Assembly: GCA_905214175.1 (NCBI GenBank)
Contig: CAJMLD010000102.1
Span: 1-6,060, forward strand
Origin: an uncultured bacterium
GTDB taxonomy: Bacteria; Actinomycetota; Coriobacteriia; Coriobacteriales; Atopobiaceae
Direction of reading: 5' to 3'
DNA: 6,060 nucleotides
Positions within the stretch are counted from its first letter, which is position 1, and each line of letters begins with the position of its first letter. The translations under genes were made by a program, and so were the position numbers. Positions 1 to 5,512 of the stretch are shown in pieces. The notes beneath the pieces were generated by a model. That model worked only from the letters and a program-made list of their open reading frames with translations, did no database searches and was not told where the DNA came from.

Positions 1-1
1 A

Positions 2-301
2 GGCGCCACAAGGGCAGTTCCAGCAGCGACTCTGTACGTAGCCCTCGCTGTGGCGCCACACCGGCGCCACAGGGCGCGTTTTTGCAGCAAGTGCGTACGC
101 AGGTCTCGCTGTGGCGTCGTTTCGGCGCCACAGGGCCGCTTCCGGCAGCAAGTGCGTACGTAGCCCTCGCTGTGGCGTCTTTTAGGCGCCACAAGGGCAG
201 TTCCAGCAGCGACTCTGTACGTAGCCCTCGCTGTGGCGTCAATCTGGCGCCACAGGGCACGTTCTAGCAGCAACCCTGTACGAAACCCCCGCTATGGAGT
301 C
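2..301. repeat. Five tandem copies of a 61-bp hairpin-forming unit
   Basis: The 9-mer GGCGCCACA starts at 2, 63, 124, 185 and 246, giving an exact 61-bp period over five copies. Each 56-bp unit begins with GGCGCCACA and ends with TGTGGCGCC (copy 1) or TGTGGCGTC (copies 2-4). Copy 5 ends in a decayed TATGGAGTC at 293-301. Five variable bases separate neighbouring units (ACACC, GTTTC, TTTTA, AATCT). The interior is also conserved, with GGGC near the left, GCAGCRA and GTACG in the middle and CTCGC before the right arm. Copies 1 and 4 are identical over 55 bp (1-55 and 184-238), while copies 2 and 3 resemble each other. The period is not a multiple of three, so the array is not a coding repeat. 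It may extend beyond the left edge. Its function is unknown; a palindromic intergenic repeat family or a structured RNA or protein-binding array are the options. Confidence 0.93.
49..254. other. Four inter-unit hairpins with constant stems and variable 5-nt loops
   Basis: At each junction of the 61-bp array the right arm of one unit and the left arm of the next form a stem-loop. The arms are 49-57/63-71, 110-118/124-132, 171-179/185-193 and 232-240/246-254, each with a 5-nt loop. The first stem is a perfect 9 bp. The other three have 8 Watson-Crick pairs plus one T:G pair, which would be a G-U wobble in a plus-strand RNA but an A-C mismatch in a minus-strand RNA. The loops share no sequence. 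No T tract follows, so these are not ordinary intrinsic terminators. Confidence 0.75.
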
Positions 302-322
302 GCGTTCTTCTCGCACAGGCGC

Positions 323-361
323 ACTAAATAAGATATAGTCCTATTAATACTTGGGTATCAT
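323..361 (+). promoter_or_regulatory. AT-rich probable promoter/operator of the PerR-like gene
   Basis: This AT-rich island lies in otherwise GC-rich DNA, about 80-115 bp before the start codon at 440. TATAGT at 334-339 and TATCAT at 356-361 are both plausible -10 hexamers, but neither has a convincing -35 hexamer at the usual distance. ATAG-TC-CTAT at 335-344 is a short perfect inverted repeat. It extends imperfectly outwards (AAGATATAG against CTATTAATACTT). Fur and PerR genes are commonly autoregulated through AT-rich inverted repeats, so an operator here is reasonable, but I see no clear match to the PerR or Fur consensus box. Confidence 0.4.
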
Positions 362-439
362 CACCACGTAACGCAAGAATCCCCCTGGGCGAAAAAGTCG
401 CGAGAAGCCCAGCCCACGCATGGAGAGCAGGAGCACGTC

Positions 440-862
440 ATGGAGAGAAGAAACACACGCCAGCGCCAGCTGGTGCTTGAGGCAGTTCAGGAGCTGTGCG
501 ACCACCCCACCGCCGACGAAATCTACCTTCGCGTCCGCGAGCAGGACGACCACATCAGCCGCGGAACCGTCTACCGCAACCTACACCTTCTTGCCGACAC
601 CGGCGAGATCCTCTCGGTGAAGACGCCGGGCGGCGAGCGCTTTGACCGGCGCATGGACCACCACGCGCACCTCGTGTGCTCGGAATGCGGCACCGTGATC
701 GACGTGCCCGTGCCCAAGCAGGACGACTTCTGCCGCCAAATCGAGCGCTCGACCGGCTACGCCAGCGTGTCTACCAGCACTATCCTCACCGGTGTGTGCC
801 CTGCGTGCCAGGAGCGCATGCGTCGCGAGAAGTCCGCGCCGGCAGCAGCGGACGCGCGTTAG
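440..862 (+). CDS. Fur-family transcriptional regulator, PerR-like peroxide/metal sensor
   Basis: This 140-residue cytoplasmic DNA-binding metalloregulator starts at an ATG with GGAG six bases upstream. The winged-helix half spans about residues 1-60 (TRQRQ near the start, HPTADEIY at 22-29, SRGTVYRNL at 40-48). The dimerisation and metal half follows. Aligning by eye to Bacillus subtilis PerR, all five regulatory-metal ligands are present: H22, D69, H75, H77 and D88 (PerR H37, D85, H91, H93, D104). The structural zinc site is C80/C83 plus C120/C123. Aspartate at the D104 position is typical of peroxide-sensing PerR, whereas Fur proteins usually have glutamate there. The N-terminus is about 14 residues shorter than B. 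subtilis PerR, but no earlier in-frame start was found. It is probably a repressor of oxidative-stress or metal genes; control of the neighbouring feo genes is inference. Family assignment is firm; the PerR rather than Fur subtype is likely but untested. Confidence 0.93.
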   Translation: MERRNTRQRQLVLEAVQELCDHPTADEIYLRVREQDDHISRGTVYRNLHLLADTGEILSVKTPGGERFDRRMDHHAHLVCSECGTVIDVPVPKQDDFCRQIERSTGYASVSTSTILTGVCPACQERMRREKSAPAAADAR

Positions 863-1127
863 CCGCCGCAATCGCGAAGGTCGAGAGGTTGTGCGCCGTC
901 GACGCCGAGAACCTCGACGGTGAGCTCGCCGCGCCCGAGGCCTCGCCCGGGCCGGGCTCTGCCGTGGGAAGCGCCAGCACGTCGAGCGAGCGCACAGCGA
1001 GAAGGACCACGTCACGCGAGGCGGGCACAAAGGCGACAAGTACGGAGCCGTTCGCCGGGTGCACCTCGGCCACGGCGCCTGCCGCCGCCGCGCCACCTGC
1101 AAAGAGCCAAAAGTGCTGAGCGCTCAT
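786..1127 (-). CDS. Small hypothetical protein, Ala-rich, downstream of the araC-type gene
   Basis: I do not recognise this 113-residue ORF. It is supported mainly by its start: the ATG at 1127 is preceded by AAAGGGG with a six-base gap, and the codons are GC-rich at the third position. The first 50 residues look protein-like, with a hydrophobic HFWLFAGGAAAAG stretch at 5-17 and a second hydrophobic run at about 29-52 (VLVAFVPASRDVVLLAVRSL). After residue 52 it becomes a low-complexity Pro/Ala/Ser/Gly tail. The last 25 codons run antisense through the 3' end of the PerR-like gene, a 77-bp tail-to-tail overlap. The tail may therefore be an unselected readthrough of an eroded or frameshifted gene. 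It lies 124 bp after the AraC-type stop and could be co-transcribed with it. A small membrane-associated protein linked to iron uptake is possible, but nothing in the sequence proves that. Confidence 0.45.
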   Translation of the reverse strand: MSAQHFWLFAGGAAAAGAVAEVHPANGSVLVAFVPASRDVVLLAVRSLDVLALPTAEPGPGEASGAASSPSRFSASTAHNLSTFAIAAANARPLLPARTSRDACAPGTQGTHR

Positions 1128-1251
1128 GTCGAACCCCTTTCGTTGGTTGCGTTGTTGATACGCTCGCACGGTGGGTGACCAGCAGCAACCCCAAAAGGTC
1201 CGACCGTCCCAAACGGACGAGGTTCCACACGTCGTCGACACCCGCGCGAGC

Positions 1252-2205
1252 CTACCCCTGGCCCTCCGTGCGCCCGGCTGTCGTCCCGCGCGCGGCCCCA
1301 CCGGCAGCGCGCCACTCGCGCGGCGTGGTACCCATGGTGTCCGTGAAGGCCTTGGTGAACTTTGACGGGTTGGAATACCCCACCGAGGCCGCAACCTCGG
1401 CAATGGGGCGATTGCTCTCGAGCAGGGCGTCGGCTGCCAACCTCACGCGGTACTCCCGGTACCAGGTGTAGATGGGCACGCCAAAGGTTTCGCGAAAGGC
1501 CTCCTTCAAGACCGTGGGCGAGGTGCCGCAGATGGCAGCCAGCGTGGGAATGGCCTTTGGCTGCGAGACGTCGCGGGTCATCTCCTGCTGGGCACGCAGG
1601 GCAACGCGCACATGGCGCACACGCGCCGAGCTTCCCTTGTGGCTCCCACGCCCGTGTGGCGCGGCGCCGGCAAGCGTGGTAAGGCAACGGAGAAGCTCGA
1701 TGGCCTTCAGGCGCAGGTAGCCAATGTTGCCCTCCTCCTCTACCAGGGGGTATGTCTCCGCAAAGACGTGCGAGAGCTCTGAGTTGGCCGGCATGACCAT
1801 CACGGGGCGCCCAGGCGGCACCATACGCGCGACGGCCTCGAGGTTGACCTCGAAGCTCGCGAAGACGCGTCGGATGTCCGCGGGAAGCTTGCGGCCGTCA
1901 ATCAGAAGCTCTAGCCCGGCAACGGCGCCCCAGCAGAGCTCCATGCCCACCGTGCTCACGCTTGGGCCGAGAAGCACCACATCCCCCTCGGCCGCCTCCG
2001 CCCGGCTGCCATCCGGCAGCGTCACCACGCAACGACCGCGTCGCACATAGATAACGCGCAGGTATCCAGGCGCGGTATGCAGTGTCCCGCTCGCCTGATC
2101 GAGCGCAGGCGACCCCCAGGCGATGGCCATGCCTCGCGCCACGTCAAGACGGCGCAGCGACCCGGGGCCACCGGGCGAGGCGGCGGGCCGCGCCTGAGAG
2201 CTCAT
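1252..2205 (-). CDS. AraC/XylS-family transcriptional regulator
   Basis: This 317-residue regulator starts at the ATG at 2205, preceded by GAGGAGG with a seven-base gap. The frame is open for 67 more codons upstream, but that stretch is Arg/Gly-rich and covers the terminator, so it is not part of the protein. The N-terminal half (about 40-110) looks like a cupin-type effector domain with short beta strands (YLRVIYVRRGRCVVTLPDG, then GDVVLLGP). The C-terminus carries the two AraC helix-turn-helices: 220-241 (AAICGTSPTVLKEAFRETFG) and 268-291 (IAEVAASVGYSNPSKF), ending in the family signature TPREWR at 294-299. The first HTH resembles the PchR branch, whose members often sense siderophores or iron, which suits a position directly after feoB. 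The effector and targets cannot be read from the sequence. Its start overlaps the stop of a 31-codon ORF as ATGA, so translation is probably coupled. Confidence 0.93.
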   Translation of the reverse strand: MSSQARPAASPGGPGSLRRLDVARGMAIAWGSPALDQASGTLHTAPGYLRVIYVRRGRCVVTLPDGSRAEAAEGDVVLLGPSVSTVGMELCWGAVAGLELLIDGRKLPADIRRVFASFEVNLEAVARMVPPGRPVMVMPANSELSHVFAETYPLVEEEGNIGYLRLKAIELLRCLTTLAGAAPHGRGSHKGSSARVRHVRVALRAQQEMTRDVSQPKAIPTLAAICGTSPTVLKEAFRETFGVPIYTWYREYRVRLAADALLESNRPIAEVAASVGYSNPSKFTKAFTDTMGTTPREWRAAGGAARGTTAGRTEGQG

Positions 2206-2297
2206 CGCAGCGCCTCCTCGCACGCGCGGCGCACCTCGGCGCACGTCCCCGCCACGGCCACCGAAAAGGCAACCGCAACCAGCATGTCCACGTCCAT
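2202..2297 (-). CDS. 31-residue small ORF overlapping the araC-type start (leader peptide or small membrane protein)
   Basis: A short ORF starts at the ATG at 2297, with purine-rich AAGGTAGGCAGG just upstream, and ends in TGA at 2202-2204. That stop shares the four bases ATGA with the AraC-type start, the classic arrangement for translational coupling. The downstream Shine-Dalgarno GAGGAGG lies inside its last codons (the two adjacent Glu codons at residues 28-29). The peptide has a hydrophobic stretch at about 5-18 (MLVAVAFSVAVAGT), then Cys19, and a charged tail with Cys26. The hydrophobic part is short for a membrane helix but possible. A second ATG at 2285 could serve instead. It may be a regulatory leader peptide or a small iron-linked membrane protein; I know no family it belongs to. 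Small ORFs arise easily by chance in GC-rich DNA, so confidence is moderate. Confidence 0.5.
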   Translation of the reverse strand: MDVDMLVAVAFSVAVAGTCAEVRRACEEALR

Positions 2298-2329
2298 CTC
2301 GCCTGCCTACCTTCTTGCACGAGCGTCGG

Positions 2330-2345
2330 TCGGCCGGAAGGCCGA
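2330..2345. other. Short perfect hairpin with a GGAA/TTCC tetraloop
   Basis: TCGGCC at 2330-2335 pairs perfectly with GGCCGA at 2340-2345 around a four-base loop. On the plus strand the loop is GGAA, a GNRA tetraloop. On the minus strand, the direction of the neighbouring genes, it is TTCC. It sits between the feoB terminator hairpin and the 31-codon ORF, so it could be part of that ORF's leader. No function can be assigned. Confidence 0.4.
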
Positions 2346-2354
2346 GAAATGAGA

Positions 2355-2395
2355 GACGGCCCTCTCCCCTACCATGCGGCGGGTCGAGGGCCGTC
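2355..2395 (-). terminator. Probable intrinsic terminator of feoB
   Basis: GACGGCCCTC at 2355-2364 and GAGGGCCGTC at 2386-2395 form a perfect 10-bp stem around a 21-nt loop, 11 bases after the feoB stop. On the minus strand the stem is followed by TCTCATTTCTC, which is pyrimidine-rich but not a clean T tract. The loop is longer than usual. Termination may be incomplete, allowing some readthrough into the araC-type gene. Confidence 0.65.
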
Positions 2396-2406
2396 CGGAA
2401 CGTCAC

Positions 2407-5070
2407 CTAGGCGACGGGCTCCTCGGCCAGGTTGTCGAGGATGTGCTCGTCCTTCTCGTCCCACTTGGGCATGGGGCGGAAGAGCTGGAACAGCATGAGC
2501 ACGAGCAGGGCAAAGGCAACCACGGTCCAGAACCCAAAGCTCCCAAAGACGAAGAGCTCGTAGAACTGGTTGATGAGAAGGCCCACGACCCAGCCAAAGC
2601 CACACTCATAGCCAATGGCGAACCAGAACCACTTGGGGTCGTCCATCTGCCTGCGGATGGTGCCCATTGCGGCAAAGCACGGCGCGCAGAGCATGTTGAA
2701 GGCAACGAACGCGCACATGGCGCCAACGTGGAGCGTACCGGCGATGGTGAACATGTTGGCGAAGCCCTGCCACATGGAGACGGAGTTCTCGGTGGCGTCG
2801 CCAAGCCCGTACAGGACGCCAAAGGTGGAGACCAGGTTCTCCTTGGCGATGAGCGCCGAGATGGTGGACGCGGTGGCCTGCCAGGTGCCAAAGCCGAGCG
2901 GGGCGAAGATGAAGCTCAGGGCACCGCCGACACCGGCGAGGATCGAGTAGTCCATGTAGGTGTCAGGCGCGCCGTCCATGGCCTGCAGAAAGCCGAAGGA
3001 GCCGTCGCCGCCCTCCCAACCAGCCAGACCAAAGTTGGAGAGCACCCAGATGCCCACGGCGGCCGCGAAGATGATCGTGCCTGCCTTCTTGACGTAGGCA
3101 GAGACGCGCTCCCACACGTGCAGCGCCCAGCTCTTGATGGACGGCAGGTGGTAGTCGGGCAGCTCCATCACAAACGGTATGGGCTCGCCGGCGAAGCGCT
3201 TGGTCTTCTTAAGCATGACGGCTGAGATGATGATGGCAACGATGCCCATGAGGTAGAACATCGGGGCGACCCACCACATGTCGGAGCCGCCGGCGAGAAC
3301 ACCCATGACCAGCGCGATGATGGGGAGCTTGGCGGAGCAGGGAATCATGGTGGTGAGCATGGCGGTCATGCGACGGTCGCGCTCGTTCTCGATGGTCTTG
3401 GTTGCGAGCACGCCCGGGACGCCGCAGCCGGAGGACACGATCATGGGGATGAAGGACTTGCCGGAGAGGCCAAAGCGGCGGAAGACGCGGTCCATGACGA
3501 AGGCCACGCGGCTCATGTAGCCGCAGTCCTCAAGGAAGCAGAGCATGACGAAGAGGACGAAGATCTGCGGGATGAAGCCGAGAACCGCGCCAACGCCGCC
3601 GATGATGCCGTCAACCACGAGCGAGATCACCACGTCGGAGGCGCCGGCGTCGGTGAGCCAGCCAGTCACGGCGTTGGGGATGGAGTCGACAAAGCCGTCG
3701 TAGTCGTGCTGGTCGGGCTCAGGGTTGTCGAGCGCGGTCTCGAAGTCCGCCTCGGTGACCGTGGGAAGCACGTCGAGCTCCTGGCCCGCCTCAAGGACGG
3801 GGTTGCCGTCCGCGTCGAGCGTGGTGATGACGTTGCCGTCGGTGTCGAGGTAGTTGCCGTCGGAGTCGGTCACGGGGACGTCGGTCGCAACGACACCGGC
3901 CTCCTTGGCGGCATCCTCGAAGTCGGCGATAGTCGCCTCGTCGTCTGCGGTCTGCGGATCGGCGTCGATGGCGTCCTGGACGCCGTCGGTGTCGACGCCG
4001 GCCTCCTCGGCCGCGGCGATGAAGCCGGAGATCTGGTCGGTGTAGTGGGCGTCCTGCCAGGCCTCGTCGGCTTCGTCGAAGGCCTCTTGGCCGCTGCTGC
4101 TCACAAAGAAGCCGTCGGAGAAGAGGTTGTCATTCACCCAGTCGGTCGCGGGCGTACCCACGGCAACGAGGGCCACCCAGTACACGCCGATCATGATGGC
4201 AATGAAGATGGGCAGGCCGAGCACGCGGTTGGTAACCACGCGGTCGATCTTCTCGGAGACGGTGAGCTTGCCCGGCGCCTTGACCACGCACGCGTCCATG
4301 ACCGTGGCGATCCACTCGTAGCGCTCGGAGGTGATGATGGACTCGGAGTCGTCGTCGCGGTCATTCTCAATGGCCTCGATGACCTTCTCCATGTCTGCGA
4401 GCTGCTGCTTGGAGAGGTTGAGGGGCTCGATGGCGGCGGAGTCGCGCTCGAAGACCTTGATGGAGTACCAGCGGAGAAGGTCGGGCGAGCAGGAGTCGGC
4501 GAGGGTGTTGGCAATCGTGTCCAGGGCCTTCTCGACATCAGGCGAGAAACACTTCACGCCCTGGGCCACTTTGTTGGCACGTCCCGAGTCGACGGCGGTA
4601 CCAACCAGCTCGTCGAGGTTCTTGGAGCGAAGCGCCGAGACCTCCACCACGGGCACGCCGAGCATCTTGGAGAGACGCTTGGAGTCGATCTTCTCGCCGC
4701 GCTGCTCGAGCAGGTCGCACATGTTGAGGCCAACGACCACAGGGCGGCCGGTCTCGAGGATCTGCGTGGTGAGGTAGAGGTTGCGCTCGATGTTGGTGAC
4801 GTCCACGAGGTCGATGATGGCGCTCGGGCGGCCGGAGATGATGAAGTCGCGCGAGACGACCTCCTCCGGGGAGTAGGGGGAGAGCGAGTAGATGCCGGGG
4901 AGGTCGGTAAAGAGGACGTCGGCGTCCTTCTTCCAGACGGCCTCCTTCTTCTCCACGGTGACGCCCGGCCAGTTGCCCACGTAGCCGTTCGAGCCGGTGA
5001 GCTCGTTGAACAGCGTGGTCTTGCCGCAGTTGGGGTTGCCAGCCAGGGCTATGTCAATCTTCTCTGCCAT
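2407..5070 (-). CDS. feoB: Ferrous iron transporter FeoB with a large acidic extracytoplasmic insertion
   Basis: This 887-residue inner-membrane Fe2+ transporter has a cytoplasmic GTPase domain. The G motifs are all present: G1 GNPNCGKTT (11-19), G2 GVTVEKKEA (36-44), G3 DLPG (56-59), G4 NMCD (116-119) and G5 SA (145-146). A helical spacer (about 170-270) follows, then the first membrane helix (about 283-303). The core membrane motifs follow: GFIPQIFVLFVMLCFLEDCG (498-517), SSGCGVPG (546-553), PCSAKLP (577-583) and the C-terminal gate region around 781-840. Typical FeoBs are roughly 650-780 residues; the excess is mostly an acidic insert at about 311-460 between the first two membrane helices, predicted to face outside. 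The ATG at 5070 has AGGAAAGG upstream. No feoC was seen. The gene follows two feoA genes but has a 187-bp leader with its own likely control elements. Confidence 0.97.
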   Translation of the reverse strand: MAEKIDIALAGNPNCGKTTLFNELTGSNGYVGNWPGVTVEKKEAVWKKDADVLFTDLPGIYSLSPYSPEEVVSRDFIISGRPSAIIDLVDVTNIERNLYLTTQILETGRPVVVGLNMCDLLEQRGEKIDSKRLSKMLGVPVVEVSALRSKNLDELVGTAVDSGRANKVAQGVKCFSPDVEKALDTIANTLADSCSPDLLRWYSIKVFERDSAAIEPLNLSKQQLADMEKVIEAIENDRDDDSESIITSERYEWIATVMDACVVKAPGKLTVSEKIDRVVTNRVLGLPIFIAIMIGVYWVALVAVGTPATDWVNDNLFSDGFFVSSSGQEAFDEADEAWQDAHYTDQISGFIAAAEEAGVDTDGVQDAIDADPQTADDEATIADFEDAAKEAGVVATDVPVTDSDGNYLDTDGNVITTLDADGNPVLEAGQELDVLPTVTEADFETALDNPEPDQHDYDGFVDSIPNAVTGWLTDAGASDVVISLVVDGIIGGVGAVLGFIPQIFVLFVMLCFLEDCGYMSRVAFVMDRVFRRFGLSGKSFIPMIVSSGCGVPGVLATKTIENERDRRMTAMLTTMIPCSAKLPIIALVMGVLAGGSDMWWVAPMFYLMGIVAIIISAVMLKKTKRFAGEPIPFVMELPDYHLPSIKSWALHVWERVSAYVKKAGTIIFAAAVGIWVLSNFGLAGWEGGDGSFGFLQAMDGAPDTYMDYSILAGVGGALSFIFAPLGFGTWQATASTISALIAKENLVSTFGVLYGLGDATENSVSMWQGFANMFTIAGTLHVGAMCAFVAFNMLCAPCFAAMGTIRRQMDDPKWFWFAIGYECGFGWVVGLLINQFYELFVFGSFGFWTVVAFALLVLMLFQLFRPMPKWDEKDEHILDNLAEEPVA
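3691..4140 (-). other. Acidic insertion in FeoB first extracytoplasmic loop (residues 311-460)
   Basis: This in-frame coding segment lies between the first membrane helix and the conserved core. Across 150 residues I count 41 Asp/Glu, one Lys (K389) and no Arg. It contains three DxDGN motifs, at residues 402-406, 409-413 and 419-423, which resemble EF-hand or dockerin-type calcium-binding loops. It also has an internal repeat: FIAAAEEAGV at 350-359 and FEDAAKEAGV at 384-393, 34 residues apart. With a cytoplasmic N-terminal G domain, the loop should lie outside the membrane. A cation-gathering or Ca2+-stabilised domain is a reasonable inference but untested. Confidence 0.8.
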
Positions 5071-5155
5071 GCCTTGCCTTTCCTGGTTGAGTGTGTGCGG
5101 GCTTATTGGTGAGCCGCTCTCCGGTGTTCGTGGTGCTTCTCGGCGAGTTTCTTCT

Positions 5156-5204
5156 GGCTAACTGTTACCCGCGAAGTGCTAATTGTTAGTTTTGGCTAAC
5201 TTTC
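5156..5204. promoter_or_regulatory. Probable metalloregulator operator cluster in front of feoB
   Basis: GGCTAAC-T-GTTACCC at 5156-5170 is a 7-1-7 inverted repeat with six of seven arm positions matching. Its core GCTAACTGTTA recurs as GCTAATTGTTA at 5178-5188, exactly 21 bp (two helical turns) away. GGCTAACT recurs at 5194-5201, and GTTAG-6 nt-CTAAC spans 5185-5200. The GGCTAAC half-site resembles the GGCTAACC half of the actinobacterial DtxR/IdeR iron box, but the full box is absent. The cluster is AT-rich against its surroundings and sits 87-131 bp before the feoB start, so it likely overlaps the feoB promoter. TTGGCC (5212-5207) and TAACAA (5188-5183) are weak promoter candidates on the minus strand. 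Confidence 0.6.
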
Positions 5205-5217
5205 AGGGCCAAAACAT

Positions 5218-5233
5218 GGGGGCCTGTGCCCCC
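5218..5233 (-). terminator. Terminator-like hairpin between the second feoA and feoB
   Basis: GGGGGC at 5218-5223 and GCCCCC at 5228-5233 make a perfect, all-GC 6-bp stem with a 4-nt loop. On the minus strand it is followed by ATGTTTTGG, a short T run. It lies 24 bases after the second feoA stop and just before the operator cluster. It could end or attenuate the feoA transcript, leaving feoB to its own promoter. The T run is short, so the strength is uncertain. Confidence 0.55.
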
Positions 5234-5257
5234 TCGTACTCCCAATGCAGCCGGCGC

Positions 5258-5512
5258 TTATGCGACACCCTGGGCAGCTGCCTTCGCCACGTCCACGACC
5301 TCGACGCAGGACGCCTCGTCATTGCGAAGCGAGAGCTCGTATCCGCGCACGGTAACCTCGATGGGATCGCCAAGGGGCGCAACCTTGCGCACGTAGATGT
5401 GCGTGCCCTTGGTAATTCCCATGTCCATGATTCGACGCTTGATGGCGCCCGTGCCGCTGAGCTTCGAGACCGTGCAGGTCTCCCCCACGCGCACGTCCTT
5501 GAGACTTGCCAT
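5258..5512 (-). CDS. feoA: FeoA-domain protein (second feoA)
   Basis: This 84-residue protein is a single FeoA domain, an SH3-like beta barrel that works with FeoB in Fe2+ uptake, probably by contacting its cytoplasmic part. Family features are LKDVRVGETCTVSKL (4-18), then IKRRIMDMGITKGTHIYV (24-41, the conserved xRxRLxxMGxxxGxxxxV helix and strand) and IEVTVRGYELSLRNDEA (51-67, with the usual GxxLxLR strand). Length is normal for FeoA. The ATG at 5512 is chosen because AAAGGGAAA lies just before it and the family match starts there; the frame stays open upstream through the gap into the first feoA but has no FeoA-like content. It is 136 bp after the first feoA stop and 187 bp before feoB. 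The two FeoA copies are clearly diverged, so they are unlikely to be a recent duplication. Confidence 0.93.
   Translation of the reverse strand: MASLKDVRVGETCTVSKLSGTGAIKRRIMDMGITKGTHIYVRKVAPLGDPIEVTVRGYELSLRNDEASCVEVVDVAKAAAQGVA

Noticed and set aside
82..267. 61-residue plus-strand ORF inside the repeat array
   Set aside because: The 61-bp period shifts the frame at each copy, there is no ribosome binding site, and the protein shows no consistent repeat.
1..301. CRISPR array
   Set aside because: The only variable part between conserved blocks is 5 nt; the rest of each 61-bp unit is conserved, so there are no unique spacers, and no cas-like gene is present.
1..301. Integron attC sites
   Set aside because: Unit size and inverted arms are suggestive, but the AAC/GTT core sites are missing at the arm ends and no cassette ORFs lie between the units.
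323..361. Canonical PerR or Fur box before the regulator
   Set aside because: The stretch is AT-rich with a short ATAG-TC-CTAT repeat, but no 7-1-7 match to either consensus could be aligned.
676..1119. Plus-strand 147-residue ORF spanning the end of the PerR-like gene
   Set aside because: It overlaps the regulator in another frame, lacks a ribosome binding site and mirrors the minus-strand ORF at 786-1127, which has one.
1199..1217. Terminator after the AraC-type gene
   Set aside because: The possible stem is only 5 bp (CGTCC/GGACG or GTCCG/CGGAC) and the T run is short and displaced, too weak to call.
2206..2406. 67-residue N-terminal extension of the AraC-type regulator
   Set aside because: It would cover the feoB terminator hairpin and is Arg/Gly-rich; the ATG at 2205 has a strong GAGGAGG site and fits the family length.
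2374..3225. 283-residue plus-strand ORF opposite the FeoB C-terminus
   Set aside because: It is a shadow of feoB with skewed composition, no family motif and no ribosome binding site.
3706..5112. 468-residue plus-strand ORF opposite feoB
   Set aside because: Its Val/Gly/Asp/Leu-rich content is a mirror of FeoB codon use; FeoB on the other strand has every family motif.
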